DNA of 64,000 nucleotides from Aquamicrobium aerolatum DSM 21857 (GCF_900113935.1 NZ_FORF01000004.1:1-64000); one strand, 5' to 3'. Positions 1 to 7,706 are shown, numbered from the stretch's first letter. Numbers and translations are program-made. Notes: generated from the sequence alone by a model not told the origin.

Positions 1-301
1 AACTTCCCAGGGCCAAATGGCTGCTGGCCGACCGTGGCTATGATGCCGACTGGTATCGTGACGCTTTACAGGCCAAGGGGATCACTCCCTGCATTCCGGG
101 TCGCAAATCCCGCAACAAGGCCATCAAATACGACAAACGCCGCTACAAGCGGCGCAACCGGATCGAGATAATGTTCGGGCGTCTCAAAGACTGGCGGCGT
201 GTCGCGACGCGCTATGACAGGTGCCCAATGGCCTTCCTCTCCGCAATCGCTCTCGCGGCTACCGTTATCTTCTGGCTCTGATCAACGAGTCCTGAGCCTA
301 G
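1..301 (+). mobile_element. IS5-family insertion sequence, right end only
   Basis: The window opens inside an insertion sequence. It holds the 3' part of a DDE transposase followed by a short tail ending near 301 with a sequence (about 281-301, gatcaacgagtcctgagcct) that resembles terminal inverted repeats of the IS5 family, IS427 group, from memory. The left end and any target duplication lie outside the window, so the exact boundary is inferred. Just past this point the reading frame continues into a phage metallopeptidase, so the element appears to have landed inside that gene. Confidence 0.75.
3..281 (+). CDS. IS5-family transposase, C-terminal part (cut by window edge)
   Basis: This open frame enters from the left edge and stops at 279-281. 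The visible 92 residues carry the IS5-type signature: LLADRGYDAD near the start, which contains the second catalytic aspartate, and RNRIEIMFGRLKDWRR further on, whose glutamate would be the third member of the DDE triad. The C-terminus ends in a hydrophobic stretch, ALAATVIFWL, common in this group. The gene would catalyse cut-and-paste movement of the element. Its 5' half is outside the window, so I cannot say whether it is intact or made by frameshifting, as in many IS427-group elements. Confidence 0.85.
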   Translation, partial: LPRAKWLLADRGYDADWYRDALQAKGITPCIPGRKSRNKAIKYDKRRYKRRNRIEIMFGRLKDWRRVATRYDRCPMAFLSAIALAATVIFWL

Positions 302-974
302 GTTCTATTTAGAGCCTCCTGATATTGATGAATCCATCGCGTACCGCCTCAAAGGTGAGCGGCCCGAACCCGCTGGTGTAGTCGAGGATACCCCTCCGAC
401 CGAACAAACCGCTTGGCACGAATCTGGTCATGCTATTTTCGGGCATGCGTTTGGGATGCCGATTGATTTCATTCGAGTTTGCAAGCCGGCAATGGTCAAA
501 TTTAAGCGTGGCAACAACCTCTCCGCGCCGATGCGCATAGCTATCGACTTCGCTGGCGCTATTGGAGAGATGTCCAGACTGCGGTGCTGGTCAACCATCA
601 GCCCTCATGACGAAGATGATTATCTGAACCGCATCGAAGCTGGATCTGGTGGCGGATGCGATGAATGCAAAATGGCCGGCTGGGCATGGATGGCAGTAGG
701 CCTATCCGCAGGAAAGTCAGCAGCACAGGAAGTGTTTCGCAACGGCCAGCGCCTTGCATTGAACATCGGCCAGCGGCGTGTCGTGCAGCAAGCCATTCGG
801 GCTTTGGCGGCAGCTCTAATGGAAAAGCACACGATGACCGGCAAGGAAGCGCATGAGATCATCGAAAAATACATAAAATTTGGAGAACTGAAGAATGCTG
901 AAACAGATCAAGAAAATGCTGACCGGCCCACTCCCGACGACAGCGAAAATCGACAAAGCCAGCGCATCAATTGA
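282..974 (+). pseudogene. phage-type HExxH metallopeptidase (M41-like), 5' end removed by IS insertion
   Basis: The frame is open from the transposase stop at 281 through to a stop at 974, although the first ATG is only at 456. Upstream of that ATG the frame encodes AWHESGHAIFGHAFG (about 411-455), a clear HExxH zinc-binding motif with the His-Glu-Ser-Gly-His core of FtsH-like M41 peptidase domains found alone in phages. A protein started at 456 would lack the zinc ligands, so the original gene must have begun further left and was cut by the insertion sequence. The C-terminal region has a conserved-looking alpha-helical end. It overlaps the next gene by 80 bases. Function in the phage is unknown; the remnant is probably inactive. 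Confidence 0.7.
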
Positions 975-1578
975 AATTCCTGCACTGGAGGTAGCGCTTG
1001 CGACTGCGCAAGACAGGCGCGCCGCACTTCTACTGGATGGCAGCGTTGATGAAATCCTTGCTGCCGAACGTGCGGTTGATGAAGCCCGCATCGAGTTAGA
1101 ACGCGGTCAGGTTGCGCTTGTTGAGCTTGAGAGGCGGCGTGCGGAAGCTGAGGCAAAAGCAGCACGCGACGCACTGGAAAGCCGCCGGGGCGAAGTTGAA
1201 GCCAAGGTTGCGCATGCTGTGAAGCGGATCGAGGCCGAGTACCCAAAACATGCCGAAGCGATTGCTGAACTGGCCGCTCTTGCGAAAGAGGCTGATGCAT
1301 CTGCGCATGCTTGGCTTCGGGCCATCATCGATGACGAAGCTGGGGGGCTGCCACCTGTCGTGTCAGTTGCAACTAGCCTCGGCTGGGATGCCGAATTCTT
1401 TTCAAACCCTGACTTCTCAGACGCGATAGTCCTGCCGCCAGTCTGTGACTTCGACGGATACAATGACGAAAAATCATTCGTAACACATATGCACCATTTC
1501 GCTGTGTACGGCGGAGGCATGGGTGGCGACAAATTGCTTACCCAGCAAGCTCAAGGCCCCCGATGGGGCCGTGTTTAG
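895..1578 (+). CDS. hypothetical phage protein with long coiled coil
   Basis: Protein of 227 residues that I do not recognise. Residues about 30-150 are rich in Ala, Glu, Arg and Lys in a heptad-like pattern and should form a long coiled coil. The last third is different, with aromatic and acidic residues and a Gly-rich end. It starts inside the end of the metallopeptidase remnant, which suggests translational coupling in the original prophage operon. Position ahead of tail genes suggests a structural or assembly role, but nothing in the sequence proves that. Confidence 0.6.
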   Translation: MLKQIKKMLTGPLPTTAKIDKASASIEIPALEVALATAQDRRAALLLDGSVDEILAAERAVDEARIELERGQVALVELERRRAEAEAKAARDALESRRGEVEAKVAHAVKRIEAEYPKHAEAIAELAALAKEADASAHAWLRAIIDDEAGGLPPVVSVATSLGWDAEFFSNPDFSDAIVLPPVCDFDGYNDEKSFVTHMHHFAVYGGGMGGDKLLTQQAQGPRWGRV

Positions 1579-1589
1579 AACCACCACAG

Positions 1590-1613
1590 CCCGCCATTTG
1601 AGCGGGTTTTTTT
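1590..1613 (+). terminator. intrinsic terminator
   Basis: Arms CCCGC (1590-1594) and GCGGG (1602-1606) enclose a 7-base loop and are followed by eight T residues. It lies 12 bases after the preceding stop codon and 16 bases before the next ATG, so it probably reduces rather than blocks expression of the genes beyond. Confidence 0.7.
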
Positions 1614-1628
1614 ATACCTGGAGATAGC

Positions 1629-1832
1629 ATGATCAATCCCGCACTCGCTCACCTATTTGAAAACTGGCAACTCGATATAGACGCGGCTGACGATGGCACT
1701 TCTGCGACCGCTTTATTCGGCGACGAAGCAGTCGAAATCAGCGTTACGGCGCACGGCGACGACGCCGAAGAAGCCCTCGCAAATTTGATGAGCACCATCA
1801 ATGAATCAGCCAGCGCGCTGGCATGCATCTAG
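1629..1832 (+). CDS. small hypothetical phage protein
   Basis: 67 residues, acidic (many Asp and Glu) and mostly alpha/beta in character, without a motif I recognise. A GGAGA ribosome binding site stands 6 bases ahead of the ATG. It is the first of a short series of genes leading into the tail chaperone and tape measure genes, so a role in tail assembly is possible. Confidence 0.5.
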   Translation: MINPALAHLFENWQLDIDAADDGTSATALFGDEAVEISVTAHGDDAEEALANLMSTINESASALACI

Positions 1833-1849
1833 CGACCGGATCATAACCA

Positions 1850-2065
1850 ATGATTTTTCACTCGCCAGAACTTGCGCGTTTTCAAGAGCAAATCCGCCTC
1901 TTTGAGAAGGCGCAGGAAAGCCTGCTCGCCCCGTTCAAAACGGCCATGGCGACCCTGCCTGAAAGCGAACCGCTGCCGACGCTCGCCGACATCGCGGCGG
2001 CTATCTGCCCAGCCGCGCCGGCAATCCAGATCAATATCTTCATCAACAAGGAAGACTGTCAGTGA
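1850..2065 (+). CDS. small hypothetical phage protein
   Basis: 71 residues with a helical first half (LARFQEQIRLFEKAQESL) and a Pro/Ala-rich centre. Its stop overlaps the start of the next gene (ATGA-type overlap at 2062-2065), pointing to coupled translation. No family recognised. The position just before the tail assembly chaperone matches small tail accessory genes in Mu-like and rhizobial prophages. Confidence 0.5.
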   Translation: MIFHSPELARFQEQIRLFEKAQESLLAPFKTAMATLPESEPLPTLADIAAAICPAAPAIQINIFINKEDCQ

Positions 2066-2325
2066 CCAAGACCATCCAGCTCAAGACCCCAATCGAGCAC
2101 AACGGCACCACCTACACCGAACTGACATTCCGCGAGGCAACGACCGGAGATGTCGCAACTGCCGAAGCAGTTGGCGGGGGCGACTTCATGCAGACACTGG
2201 CAATCGTCGCATCGATTACGGGTGTTCCGCTTCCTGCGATCAGGCAAATTTCGATGCGCGAATTCAAACGTCTCGCTGAAGAGGTGAAAGACCTCTTGGG
2301 GGAGTCGGAAGAGTCGGCGGCCTGA
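2062..2325 (+). CDS. phage tail assembly chaperone, Mu gp41-like
   Basis: 87 residues. The N-terminal part (TIQLKTPIEHNGTTYTELTF) and the TFREATTGDVATAE stretch match what I know of the E/gp41-like tail assembly chaperone family (Phage_TAC). These proteins coat the tape measure protein while the tail tube is built and are not in the final particle. The gene sits directly before the tape measure gene, as expected. It starts by overlapping the previous gene. Its stop at 2323-2325 is crossed by a downstream open frame in the -1 phase (see next entry). Confidence 0.8.
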   Translation: MTKTIQLKTPIEHNGTTYTELTFREATTGDVATAEAVGGGDFMQTLAIVASITGVPLPAIRQISMREFKRLAEEVKDLLGESEESAA

Positions 2326-2462
2326 TCGATATTATCGCGATCATATGCGCCGAGCTTTCCACTCCGGTTGACGTGGTGGAAAGCTGGCCGCTCGATAAGA
2401 CCCTTCGCTACTACGAAGCGGCAGCCCGTCTAATAAGAATCAAAAATGGGGGCGGTGCATGA
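2298..2462 (+). CDS. probable -1 frameshift extension of the tail assembly chaperone
   Basis: In the frame one base back from the chaperone, codons stay open through the chaperone stop up to TGA at 2460-2462. From about 2322 the product reads LIDIIAIICAELSTPVDVVE and ends in LIRIKNGGGA. The stretch has no ATG, its only GTG codons are internal, and there is no ribosome binding site, so it is best explained as the C-terminal half of a longer frameshift product, like lambda gpG-T or P2 E+E'. A run of five G at 2298-2302 would let a tRNA on GGG re-pair one base back. The stop overlaps the ATG of the tape measure gene. The slip site itself is inferred. Confidence 0.65.
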   Translation, partial: GGVGRVGGLIDIIAIICAELSTPVDVVESWPLDKTLRYYEAAARLIRIKNGGGA

Positions 2463-4774
2463 GCACGACCAAAACGGCCAGCCTTGTCGTTAGTTTGATC
2501 GACAAGCTGACGGCACCCGCAAAAGGCATCTCCGGCACAATCGATCGTATGACCGCGGCAAGCCGGAGAAATGCCGCGCAGATGTCAGCAATGCGCGGGC
2601 AAATGCTCGATGCGGTTGGCGCAGGCTATGCACTGTATCGTGGCCTTTCGGCGCCTATCAATGCTGCGGTCGACTACGAGTCGGCACTCGCGGATGTGCG
2701 GAAGGTCGTCGACTTCGAGAGCCCTGCCGCATTCAAGCAGATGGGCAAAGACATTCGAGCCCTATCGCTTGAGATGCCGATGGCAGCGGACGGCATCGCG
2801 CAACTGGTCGCGGCGGCTGGTCAGTCTGGCTTTGCCAACGAGGAGCTGCTGCCCTTCGCTGAGATGGCTGCAAAGGTCGGCGTCGCTTGGGAAATGTCTG
2901 CTGAACAGACGGGCACCGCGCTCGCCAAGTTGAAAGCTGGATTGGGGCTGACTGTTGCGGAAACCGGCTCGCTCGCTGACGCGCTCAACCATCTGGGAAA
3001 CAATTCGGCAGCGGCTGCCCCGGACATTCTCGCCTTCACGATGCGCGGCGCACCGCTCGCAAAACAGTTTGGCTTGTCTGCCGAGCAGGCGGCTGCATTC
3101 GGCGCCGCTATGATCGGCGCGGGCTTCAATGCTGAAATGGCCGGAACCAGTTTCCAGAACATGGGCCTCGCACTAACCCGCGGTGCGTCCGCGACGGGAC
3201 GCCAAACCGGCGCTTTCAAGAAGCTCGGCCTGGACTCGAAAAAGGTAGCGAAGGCCATGCAGCAAGACGCTGTTGGCACCATCACAGACGTCTTCGCTCG
3301 ACTGCGGGAGCTGCCGGATCACGTCCGCGGTTCCGTTATGTCCGACCTGTTCGGCAACGAGGCAAAAGCGCTCGCACCGCTGATTAACAACGCGGAGTTG
3401 CTGGCACACGCTATCGCCTTGATCGGCGATAAGTCAAAATATGCTGGTTCGGCACAGGCGGAATACGCCGAGCGCGCCAATACAACAGGCAACGCGCTGA
3501 TCCTGTTCAAGAACCGCGTCACTGATCTAAACATCAGCATTGGCGACGCGCTTATACCCGGCCTGAATAGTCTTCTCGACACGGTTGGGCCAATAGTCAC
3601 TTCGTTCTCGGATCTGGCGCAGCGCTTTCCGCAGGTCACCAACGCCATCGTCGGCGTCAGTGCCGCTGTCGTGGGTTTTCGAGTGGCAGCGACCGCGGCC
3701 CAATATGCCGGCCTGTTCGTAAAAGGCGCTTTCCTAGATGCTGGCATTGCCGCGCTGTCTGCCTCCCGCTCAATCGGGCGTATAGCATTCGCGCCGGTCA
3801 TTGCCGGCTTTAACGCCTTGCGCACCGCTGTTATCGGCTACACCGCGTCCGCAGCCATCTTAGGACATGGCGGTGCGATGAAGCTGGCAGCGTCTTCAAT
3901 GCTGGGAATGCTGAATCCGTTGCGGCTGGTAACGGCAGCGCTGCATGGTTTGAAATATGCACTGATTGGCACAGGCATCGGTGCTGCTGTCGTCGGGCTG
4001 GCAGCGGCAGGGACGTGGATATATAACAACTGGTCGGGCATTTCGACCATGTTTGAGGCATTCAAGGGCGCGTTCATGCGTGCCATTGAACCAATTATGC
4101 CTGCCTTGCAGCCGGCCATCGACGGTTTTCAATGGCTTTGGGACAAGGTGTCCGGTCTGCTTGGTCCTATTGACGAACTAGGCGGCGGCTGGGCAAGTGC
4201 AGGTATTGCGGTCGGCAAGTTCGTCGGAGAGTCGATTGTTGCCATTGTCGAGCTACCCGCCAAGATCATTGCGCTGGCCGGTGAAATGTATGAGGCAGCC
4301 AAGCGGCTGGGCAAAGCCATCTATGATGGCATATCGGAAATGATTGCCGAACTGGTCAGCTATATCAAAAGCTCTATCAGTGGTGCGCTATCATCCGCAG
4401 CAAGCGGCGCCCGCAATCTTGCCAGCCGTTTATCGTTCGGCCTTATCGGCGGATCCGATTCTGACATCGATGGAGCAAGGGCTGATGGCGGGCCAGTCAG
4501 AGCGGGTGGCACATATCTTGTAGGTGAGCGCGGGCCGGAACTGTTCACTCCAAAGCAGTCGGGCATGGTGCATCCCAATGATGTTTACCGGACCGCACGT
4601 GGCAGTGAGGGGCTATCAGCTGCAACCTCATCAGCCGGCAATTCAGTGTCGGTGACGAACAACATCACTGTCTACAGTCAGGCCAATGAAGGCGCCGATA
4701 GCATTGCGCGAAAGATCGCGGGGCGCATTCAGGACACCCTGGCTGGCGGCTTCCAAGATGGAGCGTATGCATGA
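2459..4774 (+). CDS. phage tail tape measure protein
   Basis: 771 residues. The N-terminal half is the TP901/PhageMin_Tail type of tape measure domain, with the tell-tale Ala/Gly-rich helices and the stretch AAAGQSGFANEELLPFAEMA around residue 120. The middle (about 390-520) has several hydrophobic segments such as GTGIGAAVVGLAAAGTWIY, which in this family may cross the host membrane during DNA delivery. The C-terminus carries the common VGERGPELFTP motif. The protein sets tail length and is packed in the tube. Its ATG overlaps the stop of the chaperone extension by 4 bases, and it overlaps the next gene by 4 bases. Confidence 0.93.
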   Translation: MSTTKTASLVVSLIDKLTAPAKGISGTIDRMTAASRRNAAQMSAMRGQMLDAVGAGYALYRGLSAPINAAVDYESALADVRKVVDFESPAAFKQMGKDIRALSLEMPMAADGIAQLVAAAGQSGFANEELLPFAEMAAKVGVAWEMSAEQTGTALAKLKAGLGLTVAETGSLADALNHLGNNSAAAAPDILAFTMRGAPLAKQFGLSAEQAAAFGAAMIGAGFNAEMAGTSFQNMGLALTRGASATGRQTGAFKKLGLDSKKVAKAMQQDAVGTITDVFARLRELPDHVRGSVMSDLFGNEAKALAPLINNAELLAHAIALIGDKSKYAGSAQAEYAERANTTGNALILFKNRVTDLNISIGDALIPGLNSLLDTVGPIVTSFSDLAQRFPQVTNAIVGVSAAVVGFRVAATAAQYAGLFVKGAFLDAGIAALSASRSIGRIAFAPVIAGFNALRTAVIGYTASAAILGHGGAMKLAASSMLGMLNPLRLVTAALHGLKYALIGTGIGAAVVGLAAAGTWIYNNWSGISTMFEAFKGAFMRAIEPIMPALQPAIDGFQWLWDKVSGLLGPIDELGGGWASAGIAVGKFVGESIVAIVELPAKIIALAGEMYEAAKRLGKAIYDGISEMIAELVSYIKSSISGALSSAASGARNLASRLSFGLIGGSDSDIDGARADGGPVRAGGTYLVGERGPELFTPKQSGMVHPNDVYRTARGSEGLSAATSSAGNSVSVTNNITVYSQANEGADSIARKIAGRIQDTLAGGFQDGAYA

Positions 4775-5334
4775 CAATCTCGATCAAGTGGGCTGACAAA
4801 ACGCTTGCGAAATTCGGTAAGCAGATCGAGCGTCTGAATACTGAATTTCCGGTCGTGCTGCCGCGCATTGTGAATCAGGTCGGCAATCGTGCCAAGACGC
4901 AGGTCATTCGTAATTTGACAAAACAGACTGGCCTGCCACGCAAGACTATCGTCAGCGCCGTGGAAGTCAGCGCGGCTGGTGGCAAAAAGCTGTCTTATGA
5001 CATGGTAACACGAGGCGGAAACATCCGTCTCAAGTACCTGAACCCAAAAGAAACGCCTGATGGCGTGGTGGCCAAGCCGTTCGGCAAAACCACGACCTAT
5101 CCGGGCGCATTTCTGAAAGGCGGTGCGTTTCCTGATCGCAAGGCTGTCGATAAGTTTGGCGGTCACGCTTTCTATCGCCTCAATAAATCAGGGACGAAGA
5201 TCACCTACGCCCGGTCCGGCGTGCGCATCCCGGTCGAGATGACGACGGGTGCGACGGCAGCGGCCTTCGAGAAGACCGCCAGCGAGCTATTACAGCCCCG
5301 TGTCATGGCCGCCATCGACAAGCTGCTGAAGTAG
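4771..5334 (+). CDS. prophage minor tail protein Z-like
   Basis: 187 residues resembling the Minor_tail_Z (GpZ) family of lambdoid phages, which completes the tail tip end and helps position DNA in the tail. The features are a basic N-terminus, the stretch TKQTGLPRKTIVSAV at about 50-65, and a C-terminal VEMTTGATAAAFEKTA. It overlaps the tape measure gene by 4 bases. It is the last tail gene I can see; the usual next tail and host-recognition genes are missing to its right. Confidence 0.75.
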   Translation: MTISIKWADKTLAKFGKQIERLNTEFPVVLPRIVNQVGNRAKTQVIRNLTKQTGLPRKTIVSAVEVSAAGGKKLSYDMVTRGGNIRLKYLNPKETPDGVVAKPFGKTTTYPGAFLKGGAFPDRKAVDKFGGHAFYRLNKSGTKITYARSGVRIPVEMTTGATAAAFEKTASELLQPRVMAAIDKLLK

Positions 5335-5352
5335 GTGACTGCCGTGTTGTCA

Positions 5353-5458
5353 GGCGGGCGGATACCAAAAAGGTACTCCGCCCCGCCACCCTGCGGGTTT
5401 AGGCGCGCCCGGAAAGAAGCTGAATTCATACTTTTCAGAATCGAATTTCTTTCCGGGC
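5353..5458 (+). promoter_or_regulatory. two adjacent hairpins after the tail genes
   Basis: The first hairpin (5353-5387) pairs GGCGGGCGGATACC with GGTACTCCGCCCCGCC around five A bases, with small bulges. The second has perfect 12-base arms, GCCCGGAAAGAA (5407-5418) and TTCTTTCCGGGC (5447-5458), around a 28-base loop. Neither has a T tract. They lie in the 150-base gap between the tail Z gene and the next start and could act as RNA processing, termination or phage recombination signals. Confidence 0.5.
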
Positions 5459-5484
5459 AGCGTCCAGCAATTCAAGGAAAAATC

Positions 5485-5790
5485 ATGTTTGAAATAACAA
5501 GAATGACCCGCCGTGATGATTGCGGCCTGGTCGCGGATTTTGACGTTGAGATCAGTGGAGTGACCTTGACAGGCTGCGGTCTACGACGACGCGGTGATGA
5601 CTTCATTACATATGCCCCGCGCGGTTTCTCGCGCCCTGGAACCAGATCAGTATGGCTATCACCGGAAGCGAAAGCCGCACTTGATGACGCAGGGCGGCGC
5701 GTGGCTGTTGAGCTTGGCTTTATAGAAGATGACGACGACGAGGGGCTGCGGCGAGTGATTGGTGAGACGTGTGAGCGGGCGGGGCTATGA
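5485..5790 (+). CDS. conserved-looking hypothetical phage protein
   Basis: 101 residues from an ATG with an AAGGA site 6 bases upstream. The frame stays open back to 5335, but the earlier start would translate through the hairpins and is unlikely. The middle (VADFDVEISGVTLTGCGLRR, followed by DDFITYAPRG) resembles short rhizobial phage proteins of SpoVG-like beta-strand pattern; this likeness is from memory and weak. The C-terminus has an acidic DDDDEG stretch. Function unknown. Confidence 0.5.
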   Translation: MFEITRMTRRDDCGLVADFDVEISGVTLTGCGLRRRGDDFITYAPRGFSRPGTRSVWLSPEAKAALDDAGRRVAVELGFIEDDDDEGLRRVIGETCERAGL

Positions 5791-6062
5791 TGGTGGAGAT
5801 AGGTATGATGTTTACGGCAATGGCCGCGATAACATGGCTCGCCGTCACTATATGGGGCGCTTACTTCGTGTACAATGTGATGGGGATCGTTACTGAATTG
5901 AAGCGGTCTGAAATTATCTTCGTCTCTAAGGTTGGAAGGGGCGCTGAGGTTTCGATGTGGAACCAGACGGCGGTTGACGGCGGCGTGACATTCACGGCTC
6001 GTCCTGGTCTTCCCGAATCCTCGAAAAGCGATATGTCTGTGCTTGGATCGACGCCGAGGTGA
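5787..6062 (+). CDS. possible small membrane protein (competes with antisense gene)
   Basis: 91 residues with one strong hydrophobic segment near the N-terminus (MAAITWLAVTIWGAYFVYNV). It overlaps the preceding stop by 4 bases, and a second in-frame ATG at 5805 has a good GGAGATAGGT site. Against it, its last two thirds are antisense to the 5861-6301 gene. Only one of the two is likely to be a real gene over its full length; I rank this one second. Confidence 0.3.
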   Translation: MMVEIGMMFTAMAAITWLAVTIWGAYFVYNVMGIVTELKRSEIIFVSKVGRGAEVSMWNQTAVDGGVTFTARPGLPESSKSDMSVLGSTPR

Positions 6063-6301
6063 CGAGATGCCTGTATTGAACCCGGCGTCTTTCCCATAGA
6101 GATTTGAGATATCTTGAACTCGCCGCCTTCAGGCACGGATATCCTGAATCGACCACCGTGCGCCGGCCTAACCTCTGGCGCTGGCAGATAGGCGATCTTC
6201 GCTAGATTTAAGGATTCTCTGCTGTACCACGCCGCCGCTATAGCAGCGCCTGCACTGACGACCGCAGATCCGGTCGCGGCGTACACCAACCAGCTCATCA
6301 T
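5861..6301 (-). CDS. hypothetical membrane-anchored protein
   Basis: 146 residues from an ATG at 6301 preceded by GGGAGTGGGA; an upstream TTG at 6352 is the longest alternative. The N-terminus is a single membrane anchor (MMSWLVYAATGSAVVSAGAA), followed by a soluble domain with beta-strand character (GGRFRISVPEGGEFKISQI). It is the third gene of a minus-strand group with 6829-7515 and 6368-6820. I do not recognise a family. It is partly antisense to a weaker plus-strand frame. Confidence 0.5.
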   Translation of the reverse strand: MMSWLVYAATGSAVVSAGAAIAAAWYSRESLNLAKIAYLPAPEVRPAHGGRFRISVPEGGEFKISQISMGKTPGSIQASRHLGVDPSTDISLFEDSGRPGRAVNVTPPSTAVWFHIETSAPLPTLETKIISDRFNSVTIPITLYTK

Positions 6302-6367
6302 TCCCACTCCCTTAACCCGCAATGATCTTTGCAGGGATGGTAGGGGAGTCAATCTCTCGCCGCTACT

Positions 6368-6820
6368 CTACGCATCCACCAGCATAAGCACCTGCCAGCC
6401 CGCAGGCGTGATCCGCATCCATCGTGGACCCGTCTCGTCGCCTTGCCACTCAGCCCAGCCCCGAATGCCGAGGCGACGGCAGACGTCGACCATGTGGCCG
6501 GGCATGTCGGTGTAACCACGCGGGCCGCCGGCAAGGAACCGTAGAGCGGCAATCTGCGGTTGGGTAAGGCGGACGACGGGCTTCTTGGAGAAGTAGCCGT
6601 TCGCGCGGACCTGCTCGCCGAGTTCAGTCAGCATGACGGCAAGCTTTCGGCGCCGGGGATTTGTGCGCACGATGCCGAGCTTGTCGAGTTCCTGCCATAC
6701 GACAACCTCGCGGTACTCCATATCATCCAGCAGTACGCCGTTCTCGGCCCCGTCGAGTCGGTCGACGAGCGAGATCTGGCTGGGCGTCAGCTTGTATATG
6801 AGGATCGGCTTGGAGGGCAT
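6368..6820 (-). CDS. hypothetical protein, possible winged-helix type
   Basis: 150 residues. The pattern LTPSQISLVDRLDG...YREVVVWQELDKLGIV followed by LTELGEQVRANGY is like the helix-helix-wing layout of MarR/phage regulator domains, and it is repeated in LTQPQIAALRFLAGG with RITPAGWQVL near the end, so the protein may be two such units in tandem. This is inference from pattern only. It begins 8 bases after the stop of the 6829-7515 gene and is clearly in the same operon. Confidence 0.55.
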   Translation of the reverse strand: MPSKPILIYKLTPSQISLVDRLDGAENGVLLDDMEYREVVVWQELDKLGIVRTNPRRRKLAVMLTELGEQVRANGYFSKKPVVRLTQPQIAALRFLAGGPRGYTDMPGHMVDVCRRLGIRGWAEWQGDETGPRWMRITPAGWQVLMLVDA

Positions 6821-6828
6821 GGGGCGGC

Positions 6829-7515
6829 TTATACCGCGCCGTCCAATAGGCGGGCGATGCGCATTATAGAGCGGTGTGTGAACCGGAACTCGGAGCGTAG
6901 ATCGATTTCAAGTTCATCGCGGGTCGCAATATCGATCCCGGACAGATTTCCCCTCCGTTCAATTCCGCCGTATCGGTGCAACTCTTGGGCATCTGTATCT
7001 TCTATCGGCTCGCCGTGCTCCCCTCTTGTGAGGAGGCCTATTTTGATCGCTGCGCTGGGCATCGGCCCAACTAGGGAAACTTCGATTTGCGTATCCGGCG
7101 CAAGGTCGTGAACGAGATCAACAGCAGCACCGCTGACCTTGTTTGCCTCCTCTTGTAGTGTCCCGTCGATGCCTGCCCTTATCAATGCTTCAACCGCATC
7201 AATCAGGGTATGGTTAGATGGAAGCTCGATCATCTCCGGAATAGGCAGAAACGCTAACTTCCACTTCCCGGCTCTGGAAATGAATTGACCAGGGCGATGG
7301 ATCACGTCGACGCTTTTCCGCACTGAATTGGTGCCGGCTGCCGCAACAAGCAGATGCGCGGCATCTCGTGCGGTCATCGACCCCGAACCACGCCCGCCTT
7401 TCTCCTTCGCCATGTAATCGTGGTCGCGTAGCTCTCGGGCCTGCGCTCTCACGGTCGGCACTTCAGCACCAAACAATTCTGCAATCAGTCCCGCCAGCTC
7501 GCCTGGTTTTGCCAA
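6829..7515 (-). CDS. hypothetical phage protein, candidate DNA-binding regulator
   Basis: 228 residues from a TTG at 7515 with GGAGAG five to six bases upstream. The N-terminus (AKPGELAGLIAELFG, then VPTVRAQARELRDHDYMAKE) has a helix-turn-helix-like look, followed by GGRGSGSMTARDAAHLLVAA, a stretch I associate with rhizobial prophage proteins of unknown function. It is the first gene leftward from a divergent control region with several operator-like palindromes, so it is the best candidate for the factor that binds them. No biochemical role is certain. Confidence 0.55.
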   Translation of the reverse strand: MAKPGELAGLIAELFGAEVPTVRAQARELRDHDYMAKEKGGRGSGSMTARDAAHLLVAAAGTNSVRKSVDVIHRPGQFISRAGKWKLAFLPIPEMIELPSNHTLIDAVEALIRAGIDGTLQEEANKVSGAAVDLVHDLAPDTQIEVSLVGPMPSAAIKIGLLTRGEHGEPIEDTDAQELHRYGGIERRGNLSGIDIATRDELEIDLRSEFRFTHRSIMRIARLLDGAV

Positions 7516-7592
7516 GGCATCTCTCCGATGTGTTCCTGTCGTGTCCGTATAATGGCCCCTTTTATAGGCGTCAATTTTTACGACAGTGACAG

Positions 7593-7656
7593 TATCGATA
7601 TTTTTACAATCGATACCTTGACTCTCGATTTAATCGAGACTAAATGTGTCGATACG
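7593..7656 (+). promoter_or_regulatory. divergent control region with promoter and operator-like palindromes
   Basis: A plausible sigma-70 promoter reads TTGACT (7618-7623), 17 bases, TAAATG (7641-7646). The palindrome TCTCGATT-T-AATCGAGA (7623-7639) fills the spacer exactly, a classic repressor position. A second inverted repeat, TATCGAT (7593-7599) and ATCGATA (7609-7615), lies just upstream, and a half site GTCGATAC at 7649-7656 just downstream. All share an ATCGA core. The region sits between the TTG starts of the leftward and rightward phage genes. Confidence 0.65.
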
Positions 7657-7706
7657 CAGCCAAGACCCGACGGCGGGCGCGCCACCAAAAAAAGAGGAGA
7701 CCAAAA

